Of a DNA stretch of 34,920 nt, positions 1 through 8,621 are shown piece after piece. Source of the DNA: Saccharicrinis aurantiacus (lineage in GTDB: Bacteria; Bacteroidota; Bacteroidia; Bacteroidales; Marinilabiliaceae); contig NZ_LYBV02000006.1 in the NCBI RefSeq assembly GCF_001660705.2, forward strand, positions 1-34,920, written 5' to 3'. Made by a program: the position numbers and the translations under genes. The notes under the pieces were generated by a model. The model was not told where the DNA came from. It was given only the letters and a program-made list of their open reading frames with translations, and did not search any database. The stretch's first letter is position 1; each line of letters begins with the position of its first letter.

Positions 1-37
1 CTTTATACTTACTACTTTATACTTGAAACAAAATATT

Positions 38-149
<112 letters not shown>

Positions 150-155
150 TAAAGA

Positions 156-189
156 AGAGCAATTACATTTATTTGTAGTTGCTCTTTTT
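156..189 (+). terminator. Rho-independent terminator after 5S rRNA
   Basis: An 11-bp stem (156-166 with 175-185, one G-T pair) closes an 8-nt loop and runs straight into a T tract (185-189). It follows the 5S rRNA by seven bases. The initiator tRNA downstream would then need read-through or its own promoter. Confidence 0.85.
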
Positions 190-247
190 ATAAAAAAGAT
201 GAGTCAAAGGACTCGTAAAAAGAGATTGTAATAATACAAAGATATAT

Positions 248-320
<73 letters not shown>

Positions 321-329
321 CTCAGAAAG

Positions 330-359
330 CCGAAAGATTAAGTTCTTTCGGTTTTTTTT
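330..359 (+). terminator. Rho-independent terminator after tRNA-fMet
   Basis: An 8-bp stem CCGAAAGA/TTCTTTCGG type (330-337 with 344-351) closes a 6-nt loop and is followed by eight Ts (352-359). It ends the rRNA-tRNA transcription unit. Confidence 0.88.
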
Positions 360-455
360 GTTTATCCAAATAGTTAATATTTTATTAAGATCTTGATAGT
401 CTAAGATTTTTGGATTACCTTTAATGGTGATCTGATTAACTTAACTATTAATCTT

Positions 456-911
456 ATGAACTCTTCACAAATCCCTACCAATGTTACTTTTAATTTTTTA
501 AAGGATTCTCCAGAATTTCTAAACTTAGTTTTAGATAATATAACTACCGTAGTTATGTTGTTAAATAATAAAATGGAATTGGTGGCTTTTAATGAAACTA
601 TTAAAACTGTTTTTCCTTATAGTAAGCATAAAGACTTAAAGTATGTTGATTGTGGCAGAGCTTTAGGGTGTCTGCCAAATATAGATCAGCATAAGGGTTG
701 TGGTAATAATGTTGGTTGTAGTAACTGTGAGTTGAGATTATGTGCTATAAATTCGTATTTAGAGAATAAACCCACACATAGAAAAAGGATTACTAAAGAG
801 GTATATTCTGATGATAGAACTACAAAGCAAATCGAATTAGTTTACTCGACTAGAACATTTGTTTTTAGAGGTGAAAAATATCTTCTCTTATTGATAGATC
901 CTGTTAATTAA
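456..911 (+). CDS. Small single-domain PAS-like protein with cysteine motif
   Basis: This 151-aa protein looks like one PAS domain: a hydrophobic start around residues 21-50 (DNITTVVMLLNNKMELVAFN, typical PAS opening) and a closing strand pair at about 125-148. Inside the domain is a cysteine cluster C66-x5-C72-x9-C82-x5-C88-x2-C91, with C96 nearby, and an ELR after C91. Comparable 'GC...GCG...C..C' PAS domains are found at the front of sensor kinases in anaerobic bacteria; I recall no established ligand. Here the domain stands alone, with no kinase, cyclase or DNA-binding output. The ATG at 456 is the only reasonable start; no Shine-Dalgarno is visible. Its TAA stop overlaps the stop of the convergent RluA-type gene. 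Metal, Fe-S or thiol redox sensing is inference. Confidence 0.7.
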   Translation: MNSSQIPTNVTFNFLKDSPEFLNLVLDNITTVVMLLNNKMELVAFNETIKTVFPYSKHKDLKYVDCGRALGCLPNIDQHKGCGNNVGCSNCELRLCAINSYLENKPTHRKRITKEVYSDDRTTKQIELVYSTRTFVFRGEKYLLLLIDPVN

Positions 912-2587
912 AAATTTGGATCTACCTGAAGGGTGATTGTTTTTTGTGTTCGGGGATGCTTGAACTTTATATATTCAGCGTGTAGGCATAATCGTTTACT
1001 GCGAGTTCCGTATAAATCATCTCCTATAATTGGAGTATTTAATCCATTAGAATGTGAAGCATGAACTCTTAATTGATGGGTTCTACCTGTTAATGGATAA
1101 AAATGAATACGTGTTTTATCTTCTTCTATACCGATAATTTCCCATTTTGTAACAGCAGGCTTTCCATGATCATAGCAAACTAATTGATGCGGCCTATTAT
1201 CTAAATCAACTCTTAACGGCAGTTTAATATAACCACGAGATTGTTCTATTACACCATCTAGAAGTGCTACGTATCTTTTTTTTATGCTTCTATCTAAAAA
1301 CTGTTTCTGTATGTGCTCATGAGCATCTTTGTTTTTTGCAATTATTAATAAACCAGATGTAGACATATCTAACCTATGTATTATCACAGGGCCTGTGATT
1401 GTAGGATACATTTTAATTATTCTGTTTGCAACACAGTCGTTTTCTGTTTTCCCTGGAACAGATAATAAGTTTTCGGGTTTATTAACCACTACAATATCAT
1501 CATCATCATAAATAACTTCTAGATCTTCAGTATGCTTTGGAATAAGTAATAGAGGATTAATATCTAATTCAACCCCTTCAAGCATATGTCCTAATATGGG
1601 TTTACACTTACTTTTACACGAAGGGTAGTAATATTTGTGTTTTCGAATTTCGGAACTAGGAGATTGCCCCCACCAAAATTCACACATACATATTGGTTGA
1701 AGCTGATTTTTGAATGCGTATTGCAATAGTTTTGGAGCAGCACATTCTCCTGCTCCTGCTGGAGGAACCTTTTGTGGTGTATTTTTGAATATCTCTGCTA
1801 CGGATAGCTTCTGACCTTTGATATTTAAAAATTGGTATTGATTGAATAGTTGTTGTTGTAAATCTGCTGATTTTTCTTTTCGTTTACTTTTTAAAGTATC
1901 AATCTCATTTTCAAATTTCTCAAGTTCAACTTCAATAAGGTGTAACTCATCATTTAGGTTCTTATTTAGTACTTTATAATCGTATTGATGTTTTAAACTT
2001 TCGTTTTTTAGTTCTTCTTTTAAGATTTCAAATTGCTCTTCAGATAAGTGAGCCTGGGCATCCTGTCTTTTTTGTTTGCGTACTTTCTTAGCAAGTTTCA
2101 TCTCTTGTCTAAATGACTTGAGTTGCGACTCTGCGTTACTTTTTTGGTTAAATAACTTTTCTTTTATCTGAATATATTCAGGTGCTTCTTCTAAGTTTTT
2201 AATGGTTTCATTAATTAGGCTAAGTTCATCTTCACCAACTCTAAAGAAACTACCTTCTTTTTGAAGGTCAAATATCGGGGGAACAAAATGAGGGAGTTGA
2301 TTTTTGCCAGCTAGCTTGCCCGAAAACGCAGATAAATAACCAAGTTGATCATTTTGGTTTTTTACTACCAAAACACCAAACATCTTTCCTACATTGCTTT
2401 TATTAACTCTTTCTTGAATTCCAAAATCATGTTGCCAGTCATTCTGGGATAGTAAATGCTCTTGTAACTCTTGAGCTGCTATCTCTGCTAAAAGATGCGG
2501 TTCGTAATTAAAGGGAAATGTAAAATTACAAGGTAACTCTATATTTGATATTTGTGTTTTGAATGTTGTAAACAATGATTCTTGCAT
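908..2587 (-). CDS. RluA-family RNA pseudouridine synthase, long form
   Basis: The 559-aa product isomerises uridine to pseudouridine in rRNA or tRNA. The C-terminal third is a standard RluA catalytic domain with HRLDMSTSG; the catalytic aspartate is D407. Ahead of it is a long extension: a conserved N-terminal part (about 1-130), a charged predicted coiled coil (about 144-244), then a PPAGAGECAAPKLL segment and a cysteine set C300/C302 and C324/C328 around a FWWG. Ordinary RluA proteins have about 220-330 residues, so this belongs to a long subfamily; the target base is unknown. The longer frame up to 2620 begins with TTG and overlaps a -7 promoter box, so the ATG at 2587 is preferred. It follows modC on the same strand. 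Confidence 0.88.
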   Translation of the reverse strand: MQESLFTTFKTQISNIELPCNFTFPFNYEPHLLAEIAAQELQEHLLSQNDWQHDFGIQERVNKSNVGKMFGVLVVKNQNDQLGYLSAFSGKLAGKNQLPHFVPPIFDLQKEGSFFRVGEDELSLINETIKNLEEAPEYIQIKEKLFNQKSNAESQLKSFRQEMKLAKKVRKQKRQDAQAHLSEEQFEILKEELKNESLKHQYDYKVLNKNLNDELHLIEVELEKFENEIDTLKSKRKEKSADLQQQLFNQYQFLNIKGQKLSVAEIFKNTPQKVPPAGAGECAAPKLLQYAFKNQLQPICMCEFWWGQSPSSEIRKHKYYYPSCKSKCKPILGHMLEGVELDINPLLLIPKHTEDLEVIYDDDDIVVVNKPENLLSVPGKTENDCVANRIIKMYPTITGPVIIHRLDMSTSGLLIIAKNKDAHEHIQKQFLDRSIKKRYVALLDGVIEQSRGYIKLPLRVDLDNRPHQLVCYDHGKPAVTKWEIIGIEEDKTRIHFYPLTGRTHQLRVHASHSNGLNTPIIGDDLYGTRSKRLCLHAEYIKFKHPRTQKTITLQVDPNF

Positions 2588-2609
2588 ATGATGTTTGAAA
2601 CTAGAGATG

Positions 2610-2617
2610 CAAAAATA
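2610..2617 (-). promoter_or_regulatory. Bacteroidota -7 promoter box for RluA-type gene
   Basis: On the minus strand this reads TATTTTTG, a perfect TAnnTTTG. It lies 22 nt upstream of the ATG at 2587. No clear -33 TTG is seen at 17-23 nt. If real, it rules out the TTG start at 2620 and lets the gene be transcribed apart from modBC. Confidence 0.45.
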
Positions 2618-2636
2618 CAAAGCTTTAGCTAATTAA

Positions 2637-3728
2637 CTAGAGCTTTATAGAATCTAAAGAAAGTGTTTTAAACAGACAATAAACATTTGTACCAGTTTGG
2701 ATCGATAAAATTCCGAGAGATGCTTTACTTACTTCACAAATTAGGGGGAAGCCGCAATCTACTAGGCATAAGGTTCGAGGGGCATCTTCATAAATATTTG
2801 TTACAATTCCTTTAATTTGGTTCCTGAATGATGTGTTTTTAACAGCTTCTGTCGCTATAACAATATCATCTGGTTTAAGAAACACTCTAACTTGATCGTT
2901 TACATTATAGTTTTGCTTATTTGGCTCAAATAGTATGTTAATTTTATTGCCATTGTTCATTCCATTTAACTGGATAATTCCTTGTTCATTCTCTATTGAT
3001 TTTACTTGCAAATCGATAATATTTATAACTCCAGGGAATAAGTTTTTCAAGTGTTTGTTTTGTATGATATTTTGTAAACTATCCGACGAAGTTATCTTCC
3101 CATTTTCAATAATGCATAATCTATTGGTTAGTTTGAGGATGTCAGGAAGATCGTGACTTACCAGTAGAATTGGTATTTGAAGTTTTTTTGCAGCAGTAGC
3201 TATGTATGGAATTATTTGTATTCTAAGCTGTTGATCTAACGCACTAAAGGGTTCATCAAGTAATAACACTTCAGGATTTGTGAGCAATGCTCTTCCTAGA
3301 GCTACGCGTTGTCTTTGTCCTCCTGAAATATTTTTAGGTAAATGATCTTGTAAATCTCTTAATTCTAATAGACTAATTATTTCTTCGTAGTTTAATTTAG
3401 AGTTGGCGTTGCTAGTAAATCTTTGTCCGTATAAAAGGTTCTTTTTAACGTTAAGGTGAGGAAATAGTCTCCCCTCTTGAAAAACATATGCTACCCTACG
3501 TTTATGAGTTGGAACAAAAATCTTTTTGTTAGAGGAAGAAAGAATGCGGGTCCCAACTTTTATTTCACCCTCATATCTCAGTCCAACCCCACTGATGCAT
3601 TGTAATAGCGTAGTCTTTCCCGCACCACTTTTGCCAAATATACCTGTGATTCCGGGTGGGAAACTATTTTTCATCTTAAAATCGAATGTGCCAACTTTTA
3701 AGGATATGTCAATTTCTAAACTCTGCAT
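2637..3728 (-). CDS. modC: Molybdate ABC transporter ATP-binding protein ModC
   Basis: This 363-aa cytoplasmic ATPase powers molybdate (or tungstate) import. Walker A is FGKSGAGKTT (31-40), the Q-loop glutamine Q84, the ABC signature ISGGQRQ (134-140), Walker B LLLDEP (155-160) and the H-loop H192. After the ATPase (about 1-230) comes a C-terminal TOBE/MOP domain with SFRNQIKGIV near residue 305, which binds oxyanion in ModC and separates it from most other ABC ATPases. It begins 3 bp after the modB stop, so the two are translated from one message. Length matches ModC. Sulfate or tungstate specificity cannot be fully excluded, since the binding protein is not here. Confidence 0.9.
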   Translation of the reverse strand: MQSLEIDISLKVGTFDFKMKNSFPPGITGIFGKSGAGKTTLLQCISGVGLRYEGEIKVGTRILSSSNKKIFVPTHKRRVAYVFQEGRLFPHLNVKKNLLYGQRFTSNANSKLNYEEIISLLELRDLQDHLPKNISGGQRQRVALGRALLTNPEVLLLDEPFSALDQQLRIQIIPYIATAAKKLQIPILLVSHDLPDILKLTNRLCIIENGKITSSDSLQNIIQNKHLKNLFPGVINIIDLQVKSIENEQGIIQLNGMNNGNKINILFEPNKQNYNVNDQVRVFLKPDDIVIATEAVKNTSFRNQIKGIVTNIYEDAPRTLCLVDCGFPLICEVSKASLGILSIQTGTNVYCLFKTLSLDSIKL

Positions 3729-3731
3729 AGT

Positions 3732-4412
3732 TTATTTTGTTAGGTTTTTCTTTTTCTGATAGAAATATTCCGAGCCAATTATTGCAGCAAAAGATATTAT
3801 TACTGAAACCCCGACTAAATAGAATGTCTGATGTTCTTGTCCAGGAACTTGCATCTTTGCATATATTGCTAGAGGTAATGTTCTTGTTTCACCAGCAATA
3901 TTTCCTGCAAAAGTTATTGTAGCTCCAAATTCACCTAAGCTTCTGGCAAATGCTAGAACAAATCCTCCAAGTATTCCGGGTGTAGCTAATGGTAAGGTTA
4001 TATAAACGAAGGTTTGTAAAGGCGATGCACCTAGTGTTTTTGATGCCTGTTCTAAGTTTGAGTCTACCATTTCCATGGCTACCTTTACAGATCTCATGAT
4101 TAATGGAAAAGAAACAATTGCACTCGCAATTACAGCCGCTTCAAATGTAAATGCTATTTTTATGTCAAATGTATTTTTAAGGAATGTACCTAACAAACTA
4201 TTTGACCCTAATAGGATCAATAGCAAATAACCAGTTGTTACAGGTGGCATTACCATTGGCAAATGAAGAACTGCTTCAATAATTGATTTGCCTCTAAAGT
4301 TTCTGCGTGCCAAAAAATACCCTATTATAATCGCAATTGGCAATGCTATTATAGAGGTATAAAGGGCTACTTTTAGTGATAACCAAATAGATAAATAATC
4401 GTTTGATGTCAT
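3732..4412 (-). CDS. modB: Molybdate ABC transporter permease ModB
   Basis: The 226-aa inner-membrane permease has about five or six hydrophobic helices. It carries the EAA cytoplasmic loop near LEQASKTLGASPLQTFVYITLP, which docks onto ModC. The LSLKVALYTSIIALPIAI start is typical of ModB. The open frame extends to 4478, but only through a TTG codon; the ATG at 4412 gives the usual length (about 225-230 aa) and is preferred. It is the first gene of a modB-modC minus-strand unit. The periplasmic molybdate-binding protein gene modA, normally just upstream, is absent: the next 432 bp hold no gene. Confidence 0.88.
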   Translation of the reverse strand: MTSNDYLSIWLSLKVALYTSIIALPIAIIIGYFLARRNFRGKSIIEAVLHLPMVMPPVTTGYLLLILLGSNSLLGTFLKNTFDIKIAFTFEAAVIASAIVSFPLIMRSVKVAMEMVDSNLEQASKTLGASPLQTFVYITLPLATPGILGGFVLAFARSLGEFGATITFAGNIAGETRTLPLAIYAKMQVPGQEHQTFYLVGVSVIISFAAIIGSEYFYQKKKNLTK

Positions 4413-4844
4413 ATTTAGGTTGTTTTTCAATTTATCACTAAAGTGATGCCATAAATATTTAAAGAATGTAATAACCAAAATCTAGATCTACTAAAAAACT
4501 CATTCATAATCAATAATAGCACTTATATTAATTTCGTTTTTATAAGAAAAATAATAACGGTTTTTCATTCAAGGGTATTTACTACATAATTGTAAGTTAA
4601 TAGTAAATGCGAAAATACATTTTTAGCACTTTCTGTACATATATTATTAGTCAATGGTATAATTTAATTTGTACATCTCAACGTTTTGTTGAATAAATCC
4701 ATTTGTTCATGTAATAATAACTATAGTTAATCACTAAGTTTTAACATTTGTAAGCTATAATAAGTAAAAATAATTGTATTAATAAAAGTTAAATTTTTAG
4801 GAACTCATATTGATACGACCAATTTAATCCCTTAATATAAGCTT
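4413..4844. other. AT-rich intergenic region without a gene
   Basis: This divergent spacer separates modB (minus) from the receiver-cyclase gene (plus). It is very AT-rich, and I see no coding frame, RNA gene or strong hairpin. A near -7 box with one extra base (TAACATTTG, near 4742) lies about 100 bp before the cyclase ATG. No ModE-type palindrome or molybdenum-cofactor riboswitch could be recognised. Confidence 0.6.
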
Positions 4845-5969
4845 ATGCATCAAACAAAGCGTAAAAAATTACTTTTAGTAGATGACATGGATGTCATTTT
4901 AGACGTAATTATTATCCACCTCGATGAATTTGAGCAAAATTTTGAGTATGTGCGTGCTAGTAATGGCAGGGAGGCTTGCAAACTTGCGTTGTTAGAACAA
5001 CCCGACCTTATATTAATGGATTGGGAAATGCCGGTTATGAATGGAATAGAGGCTCTCGGGATTCTTAAAAAGAATGCAAGAACAAAAGATATTCCAGTTG
5101 TTATACTTTCAGGTTTTACTGAATCCGATAATGTTAAGGTAGCTCTTGAAACAGGTGCTTTAGATTATATTAGGAAACCAATTGATTCTGTTGAATTGAT
5201 AGCTCGTGTCAGATCTGTTCTGGCATTAAATTCTGCCTTTGAAGCCCTCAAAAAAAAATCTCGGGAACTCGTAATTGAAAGAGAAAAAGTTGAAAAAATA
5301 CTCCGAGGAGTTATTCCTTCTCAGGTTATAAATGAGATTAAGGATTCAGGACAAATAAAACCCAAGCGATATAAACATGCCTCAGTTATGTTTGCCGACT
5401 TAGTTGGTTTTACTCAAAAAACCAATAAGATGTCACCAAAAAGGTTGATTGATGAGCTAAATGATATCTTTTCGGCTTTTGATAGAATAGTTGCTAATAA
5501 TAATTGTACTAGAATAAAAACAATTGGCGATGCATATCTAGCTGTTGCAGGTTTACCCATAGAAGATGATGATCATGCGAAGAACCTTGTAAATGCAGCA
5601 ATAGAATTCAGAAGATTTATTGCCCAAAGAAATAAAACTAAAAATATAGAGTGGGATTTAACTGTGGGAGTTAATAGTGGAAGCATAATTGGGAGTTTAA
5701 TTGGCCACGAAAACTTTTTGTTTGATATTTTTGGAGATAGTGTAAATGTTGCTGCCAGGTTACAAGGTCAATGCTTACCAATGCGAATTGCAATTAGTGA
5801 GAGTACGTATTATGGAGTATACAAGTATTATAATTGCAGTTTGAAAGGTAACGTTGAAATGAAAGGCGTTGGAAGTATGAATGTTTATAATATTATAGAT
5901 GACTATAGTCAGTCTAGGATCGATTTAATTGATTTTGCTAAGGACGATTTTTTTTATAATATTTTTTAA
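4845..5969 (+). CDS. Response regulator with class III nucleotide cyclase output
   Basis: This 374-aa cytoplasmic protein joins a receiver (about 7-125) to a class III cyclase (about 178-350) by a charged helix (130-155). The receiver has the acidic pair D13/D14, phospho-acceptor D59 (LMDW) and K111. The cyclase keeps both metal aspartates, D185 (FADLVGFT) and D229 (IGDAYLA), and the transition-state pair N301/R305 (NVAAR). The substrate-choosing positions read K225 and D294, the combination of adenylate cyclases, so cAMP is the predicted product (from family rules, not tested). No partner histidine kinase is adjacent. The ATG at 4845 gives a normal receiver beginning KKLLLVDD; no Shine-Dalgarno is visible. 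Confidence 0.9.
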   Translation: MHQTKRKKLLLVDDMDVILDVIIIHLDEFEQNFEYVRASNGREACKLALLEQPDLILMDWEMPVMNGIEALGILKKNARTKDIPVVILSGFTESDNVKVALETGALDYIRKPIDSVELIARVRSVLALNSAFEALKKKSRELVIEREKVEKILRGVIPSQVINEIKDSGQIKPKRYKHASVMFADLVGFTQKTNKMSPKRLIDELNDIFSAFDRIVANNNCTRIKTIGDAYLAVAGLPIEDDDHAKNLVNAAIEFRRFIAQRNKTKNIEWDLTVGVNSGSIIGSLIGHENFLFDIFGDSVNVAARLQGQCLPMRIAISESTYYGVYKYYNCSLKGNVEMKGVGSMNVYNIIDDYSQSRIDLIDFAKDDFFYNIF

Positions 5970-6205
5970 GATATATGAAGAGCTTAGCCTAAGTATCCTA
6001 ACTTTCATAAATAAAGATTTTCTAGACAAAATGATAATTATTGTTATTAATCTTATGTGATTTTGTTATTATAATTAAAAACGATTATCTAATTACTTAT
6101 AGCTTCATTTTTTAACTTTTGGATAAAAATATAAATAAGGTTTTTAAAGCTGCTATTATTTCGTGTACCTTGTTATATGTCATGATTTCGATAATCTTTA
6201 ATATC

Positions 6206-6213
6206 TATTTTTG
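6206..6213 (+). promoter_or_regulatory. Candidate -7 promoter box for gdhA
   Basis: TATTTTTG is a perfect TAnnTTTG match, 28 nt before the gdhA ATG. No TTG sits 17-23 nt further upstream, so the -33 part is missing or weak. The rest of the 5970-6241 spacer is AT-rich and holds nothing else recognisable. Confidence 0.45.
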
Positions 6214-6241
6214 ATTAAATTAAACTTAAAATATAACTATC

Positions 6242-7579
6242 ATGGAGGCACAAATAAAGGAGTTCATGGATGGTGTTAGGATGAAGAACCCTGGCGAAGA
6301 TGAATTTTTACAAGCAGTAGAAGAAGTAGTTGAAACAGTCTGGGATTTTTATCAAGAAAACCCTCATTATAAAAAGGCCAAAATTCTTGAAAGAATGACA
6401 GAGCCTGAGCGTGTGATCATGTTTCGTGTTCCATGGGTTGATGATAATGGTGAAGTTCATGTAAACAGAGGCTTTAGAGTTGAGTTCAATAGCGCAATAG
6501 GCCCCTATAAAGGAGGTTTACGTTTTCACCCAAGTGTTACATTAAGCGGATTAAAGTTTTTAGGCTTCGAGCAAACCTTTAAAAATAGTCTTACGAGTCT
6601 CCCAATGGGTGGTGGAAAAGGAGGATCAGATTTTAACCCAAAAGGTAAAACTGATTTTGAAATTATGCGCTTTTGTCAAGCCTTTATGAGCGAGTTGTAC
6701 CGTCATATAGGACCAAATACAGATGTGCCTGCCGGAGATATTGGTGTTGGCGGAAGAGAAATAGGTTACCTATTCGGGCAATACAAAAAATTACGTAACG
6801 AATTTACTGGTGTATTAACTGGTAAAGGAATTGAATATGGAGGAAGTCTTATTAGACCTGAGGCTACTGGTTATGGAGCCATTTATTTTGTGCGCGAGAT
6901 GTTGGCAGAAAAGGATGATTCTTTAAAAGGTAAAACTGTAGCTTTATCTGGGTTTGGTAATGTTGCTTGGGGCGCGGCTACAAAAGCTGTAGAGCTAGGA
7001 GCAAAAGTGGTTACATTATCAGGACCAGATGGATATATTTATGATGCTGAAGGAGTAAGTGGAGATAAAATTGATTTCCTATTGGAGCTTAGAGCTTCAA
7101 ACCAAGATATTATTAAACCATATGCTGATCAATTTGGTGTTGAGTTTTTTGAAGGCAAGAAACCTTGGGATCAAAAAGTAGATATTGCAATTCCATGCGC
7201 TATTCAGAACGAACTCAATAAAGAGGATTGTGAATTGTTAATTGCCAATGGTTGTACTTTAATTGCTGAGGCTTCAAATATGGGTTGTACAGCTGAAGCT
7301 GCTTTTTTAGCATCAGAGAAAATTAGCTTTGCTCCAGGAAAAGCAGTTAATGCCGGAGGAGTTGCTGTTTCAGGATTGGAAATGAGCCAGAATAGTATGC
7401 GAATTAATTGGAGTGAAGAAGAAGTTGATCAAAAACTCAATCAAATTATGACTAATATTCATAAGGTTTGCGTTGAGTATGGAACTGGATTTGATGGTTC
7501 TGTAAATTATATAAAAGGTGCTAATATTGGTGGTTTTGTAAAAGTAGCCGATGCGATGATGGCACAAGGAATAGTATAA
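6242..7579 (+). CDS. gdhA: NADP-type glutamate dehydrogenase (hexameric, class I)
   Basis: The 445-aa enzyme interconverts 2-oxoglutarate plus ammonium and glutamate. Active-site residues line up with the Clostridium symbiosum enzyme: K90 (GPYKGGLRF), K114, K126 in LPMGGGKGG and catalytic D166 (PAGDIGVGG). The Rossmann half starts around residue 235 (VALSGFGNVAWG). Length and the N-terminal segment fit the roughly 450-aa family that usually makes glutamate with NADPH; cofactor choice is inferred from family. The gene is a single-gene unit, with a 272-bp AT-rich leader region and its own terminator. Confidence 0.95.
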   Translation: MEAQIKEFMDGVRMKNPGEDEFLQAVEEVVETVWDFYQENPHYKKAKILERMTEPERVIMFRVPWVDDNGEVHVNRGFRVEFNSAIGPYKGGLRFHPSVTLSGLKFLGFEQTFKNSLTSLPMGGGKGGSDFNPKGKTDFEIMRFCQAFMSELYRHIGPNTDVPAGDIGVGGREIGYLFGQYKKLRNEFTGVLTGKGIEYGGSLIRPEATGYGAIYFVREMLAEKDDSLKGKTVALSGFGNVAWGAATKAVELGAKVVTLSGPDGYIYDAEGVSGDKIDFLLELRASNQDIIKPYADQFGVEFFEGKKPWDQKVDIAIPCAIQNELNKEDCELLIANGCTLIAEASNMGCTAEAAFLASEKISFAPGKAVNAGGVAVSGLEMSQNSMRINWSEEEVDQKLNQIMTNIHKVCVEYGTGFDGSVNYIKGANIGGFVKVADAMMAQGIV

Positions 7580-7605
7580 AGACATAAATCTTTTGAAATA
7601 TAAAT

Positions 7606-7634
7606 AGCCTCGAAGAAACACTCTTCGAGGCTTT
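7606..7634 (+). terminator. Terminator after gdhA
   Basis: A perfect 11-bp stem (AGCCTCGAAGA with TCTTCGAGGCT, 7606-7616 and 7622-7632) closes a 5-nt loop. The T tail is short, as is common in this phylum. It lies 26 bp after the gdhA stop. The remaining spacer to 7798 shows nothing else. Confidence 0.85.
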
Positions 7635-7798
7635 GTTATAATAGTTAGGATATACAATAATGTTAGAATAATTAATAATTTTGCAAATTAGGTTAGTATG
7701 TCTGTCTTTAAACAGTTCAGTGCTGTTGTTGGTTATTCTATTGTAAAGATTCTAATACTAATTATTATACAAAGAATTTAAAGTAAATTACTACTATT

Positions 7799-8572
7799 AT
7801 GATTATTGATACGCATTCACATATCTATTCAGAACAATTTGATGAAGATAGAGATGCAATGATCCAAAGAGCTTTTGAAAGCGAAACTCAAGTTATTTTA
7901 ATGCCGAATGTTGATGTAGCTTCAATTGAACCCATGCTTCAAATAGAGGCTAAGTATCCTAATAATTGTTTTTCAATGATGGGTCTTCACCCTACATCTG
8001 TAAATAAAGATTATCAGTTGCAGCTAGATGAAATGTATAAAGCTCTTTCTCAACATAAATATATTGCAGTTGGAGAAATTGGTATTGATTTATATTGGGA
8101 TAAAACTTTTGTTAATCAACAAATAGATGCATTTAAGCAACAGATTACTTGGGCTAAAGAATTTGATTTACCGATAGTGATTCATGCTCGAGATGCTTTT
8201 GACGAAGTTTTTCAAGTTATGGATGATGTGGGAGTGCGTGATATCAAAGGAGTCTTCCATAGCTTTACAGGTAATTATGATCAGGCTATTAAAGCACTAA
8301 GTTACGATGGATTTAAGTTGGCGATCAATGGAGTGGTTACCTTTAAAAATTCTGGATTAGATAAAGTAGTGGAGCAATTATCATTAAACGACTTAGTATT
8401 GGAGACTGATGCGCCATATCTAACACCTACTCCTCACAGAGGAAAAAGAAATGAACCTAAATACATCAACTTAGTTGCAAAAAAAGTTGGAGAGATATTT
8501 GATGTATCAACTCAAGAGGTTGCAACGATTACAACACAAAATGCAAGAGCTTTATTTGCTTTGCCAGCATAA
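7799..8572 (+). CDS. TatD-family metal-dependent hydrolase
   Basis: The 257-aa cytoplasmic protein belongs to the TatD group of TIM-barrel hydrolases, which act as 3'-5' exonucleases or D-aminoacyl-tRNA deacylases in studied members. Metal ligands are visible: H6 and H8 (DTHSHI), E93 (GEIGID), H129 (VIHARD), H154 (FHSFTG) and D204 (ETDAPYLTP). Length is typical. It is followed after 49 bp by the asparaginase gene, and the two are probably co-transcribed. The E. coli paralogues TatD, YcfH and YjjV are not distinguishable here, so no symbol is assigned. Confidence 0.93.
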   Translation: MIIDTHSHIYSEQFDEDRDAMIQRAFESETQVILMPNVDVASIEPMLQIEAKYPNNCFSMMGLHPTSVNKDYQLQLDEMYKALSQHKYIAVGEIGIDLYWDKTFVNQQIDAFKQQITWAKEFDLPIVIHARDAFDEVFQVMDDVGVRDIKGVFHSFTGNYDQAIKALSYDGFKLAINGVVTFKNSGLDKVVEQLSLNDLVLETDAPYLTPTPHRGKRNEPKYINLVAKKVGEIFDVSTQEVATITTQNARALFALPA

Positions 8573-8621
8573 GAATTATGCAAAGTAGAATTCTATTATC
8601 AATTTTAAATACCCTAGATAA

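Noticed and set aside
1-24. Direct repeat CTTTATACTT (1-10 and 15-24) before the 5S rRNA
   Set aside because: A short AT-rich repeat in the rRNA spacer, with the left part outside the window; no function can be argued.
1329-1511. Short plus-strand frame inside the RluA-type gene
   Set aside because: It is antisense to the catalytic domain of the pseudouridine synthase and shows no protein features of its own.
4413-4844. Molybdenum-cofactor riboswitch or ModE site before modB
   Set aside because: No matching helices or palindrome could be found in this AT-rich stretch.
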